Assembly (NCBI GenBank): GCA_963277665.1
Contig: OY728122.1
Coordinates: 1,549,460,868 to 1,549,524,867 of the forward strand
DNA length: 64,000 bases
Source of the DNA: Viscum album
Lineage: Eukaryota > Streptophyta > Magnoliopsida > Santalales > Viscaceae
Direction: 5' to 3'
Shown here: piece after piece, positions 63,101-64,000 of the stretch
Layout: each line of letters opens with the position of its first letter
How positions within the stretch are numbered: the first letter of the stretch is position 1
Program-made: the position numbers and the translations under genes
The notes under the pieces: generated by a model
Seen by the model: only the letters and a program-made list of their open reading frames with translations
What the model was told of the DNA's origin: nothing
Database searches by the model: none

Positions 63101-64000
63101 CCCTATGTTGGATGGTTCATAGATGATGTAAGACCTGTTGGTGAGAGGTTGAGAGGGATCCTTGATTCCAATATATGAATTCTCTTATGTGATTTAGTTC
63201 CTCATTAAACCTAGCATTTTGTGTTTGGAAGTTGTCTAATAGAAACTCCATATTTTGCAATTATGATTGTGATGGAGTAGGTGTGATTTGAGAGTGTGTT
63301 GGATCAAAGAGGCATTGGTGTTCATATAGAGAGTACATAGGCTAGTCCATGTGAATAGTGATACGACCATATAATTATACCGAATTTCATGTTTTTTAAA
63401 TTTTGAGGATCTTGATATGTTACTAGCAGTTGAGGAATCATGATCAGGTGATGTAAAATCACATCGAAGGGTGTGGACTTGAATTTTTTTGAGAGGTAAT
63501 ATAGAGGATAACTAACTAAGGATTTGTTATGGAATTTGATTCATTGTGTTTTAAATCATGTTTAGTAAGTTGATAGATTATTGTAAGTGTATTTTTGGTA
63601 TAAAATTATTATAGAAGTGATTGTTGTGTCTTAGAATCATCATTTATGAGTGAGGTGCTACGGTAGGTGAAACTATAATCTTTTTAATGAATCGGTTTGA
63701 AACATGTTGTTGTATTGCGATGGATTGGTGTAGCTGATCACTATTTAAGTGTTCATGATGATGATTAATGGGTAGCACAATTTATTATAAATATTGTTAT
63801 TTTTTTAGAGTTGTCAAAAATAATATTTTTTGGAATTTATTGATATACCTTTATGGGTTAGTGGTAAAGTGATGATAATTTTTGGTTGGGAGTGATGGAG
63901 TAAGGAACCCCAAAAATTCTAGTGGAGGATAAATGTTTTATAGAAGATTTTGTAATGAATTGAAAATTTGACAGTTCATTATTTATGGGGAAATTTATAT
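63101..64000. other. Right end of window, no recognised feature
   Basis: Continues the same composition, likely the 3' internal part of the gypsy element at 62640. No LTR edge is visible before the window ends. Confidence 0.3.

Noticed and set aside
13310..64000. Organelle DNA transfer (plastid or mitochondrial)
   Set aside because: No plastid or mitochondrial gene, rRNA or tRNA sequence was recognised; all readable parts are nuclear mobile elements.

Overview
This looks like nuclear DNA from a plant with a large, repeat-filled genome. I find no intact protein-coding gene and no rRNA or tRNA gene. The window is very AT-rich and poor in CpG over most of its length. Everything I can identify is a mobile element or the decayed remains of one: Ty3/gypsy and Ty1/copia retrotransposons at different stages of decay, one Helitron, and several tandem repeat arrays. 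The species cannot be told from the sequence. Plant is supported by the element families: a chromodomain gypsy element of Tekay/Del type, an initiator-Met-type primer binding site, and a Helitron with plant-type ends.

Positions 1-12515 hold one large Ty3/gypsy chromovirus on the + strand. Its 5' LTR is cut by the window edge (1-3557). A primer binding site follows, then gag, protease, reverse transcriptase, RNase H, integrase and chromodomain remnants (3946-8400), a PPT region, and a full 3' LTR of about 3.9 kb (8610-12515). Both LTRs carry 58-bp minisatellites. The coding part is dead, but protease to RNase H still reads in one frame, interrupted by stops.

Positions 12516-47400 are older. 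I recognise a possible LTR edge at 13310, a copia protease-side fragment (16392-16830, minus) with a matching primer binding site (18701, minus), a gypsy integrase fragment (19484-19960, plus), and a weak copia RNase H tail (22670-22815). Next comes a less AT-rich island (28500-32860) with one unrecognised broken reading frame and four separate tandem repeat families. Further right are two copia pol fossils in tail-to-tail orientation (36840-37900 plus; 39720-42125 minus). Long stretches between these hold nothing I can name.

Positions 48683-56016 form a likely non-autonomous Helitron of about 7.3 kb. It has a 5' TC end, a 3' hairpin followed by CTAG, and insertion between A and T. It carries a CpG-rich segment that may be captured gene sequence, a tandem array of roughly 285-bp units, and a 420-bp G-rich tract.

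Positions 56017-59840 are again AT-rich and unassigned. Positions 59840-64000 are richer in G on the + strand and contain a probable gypsy integrase fragment (62640-63100), suggesting another decayed element that runs past the right edge. I found no evidence of a new gene system. The most distinctive structures are the repeat-rich island at 28.5-32.9 kb and the Helitron cargo.
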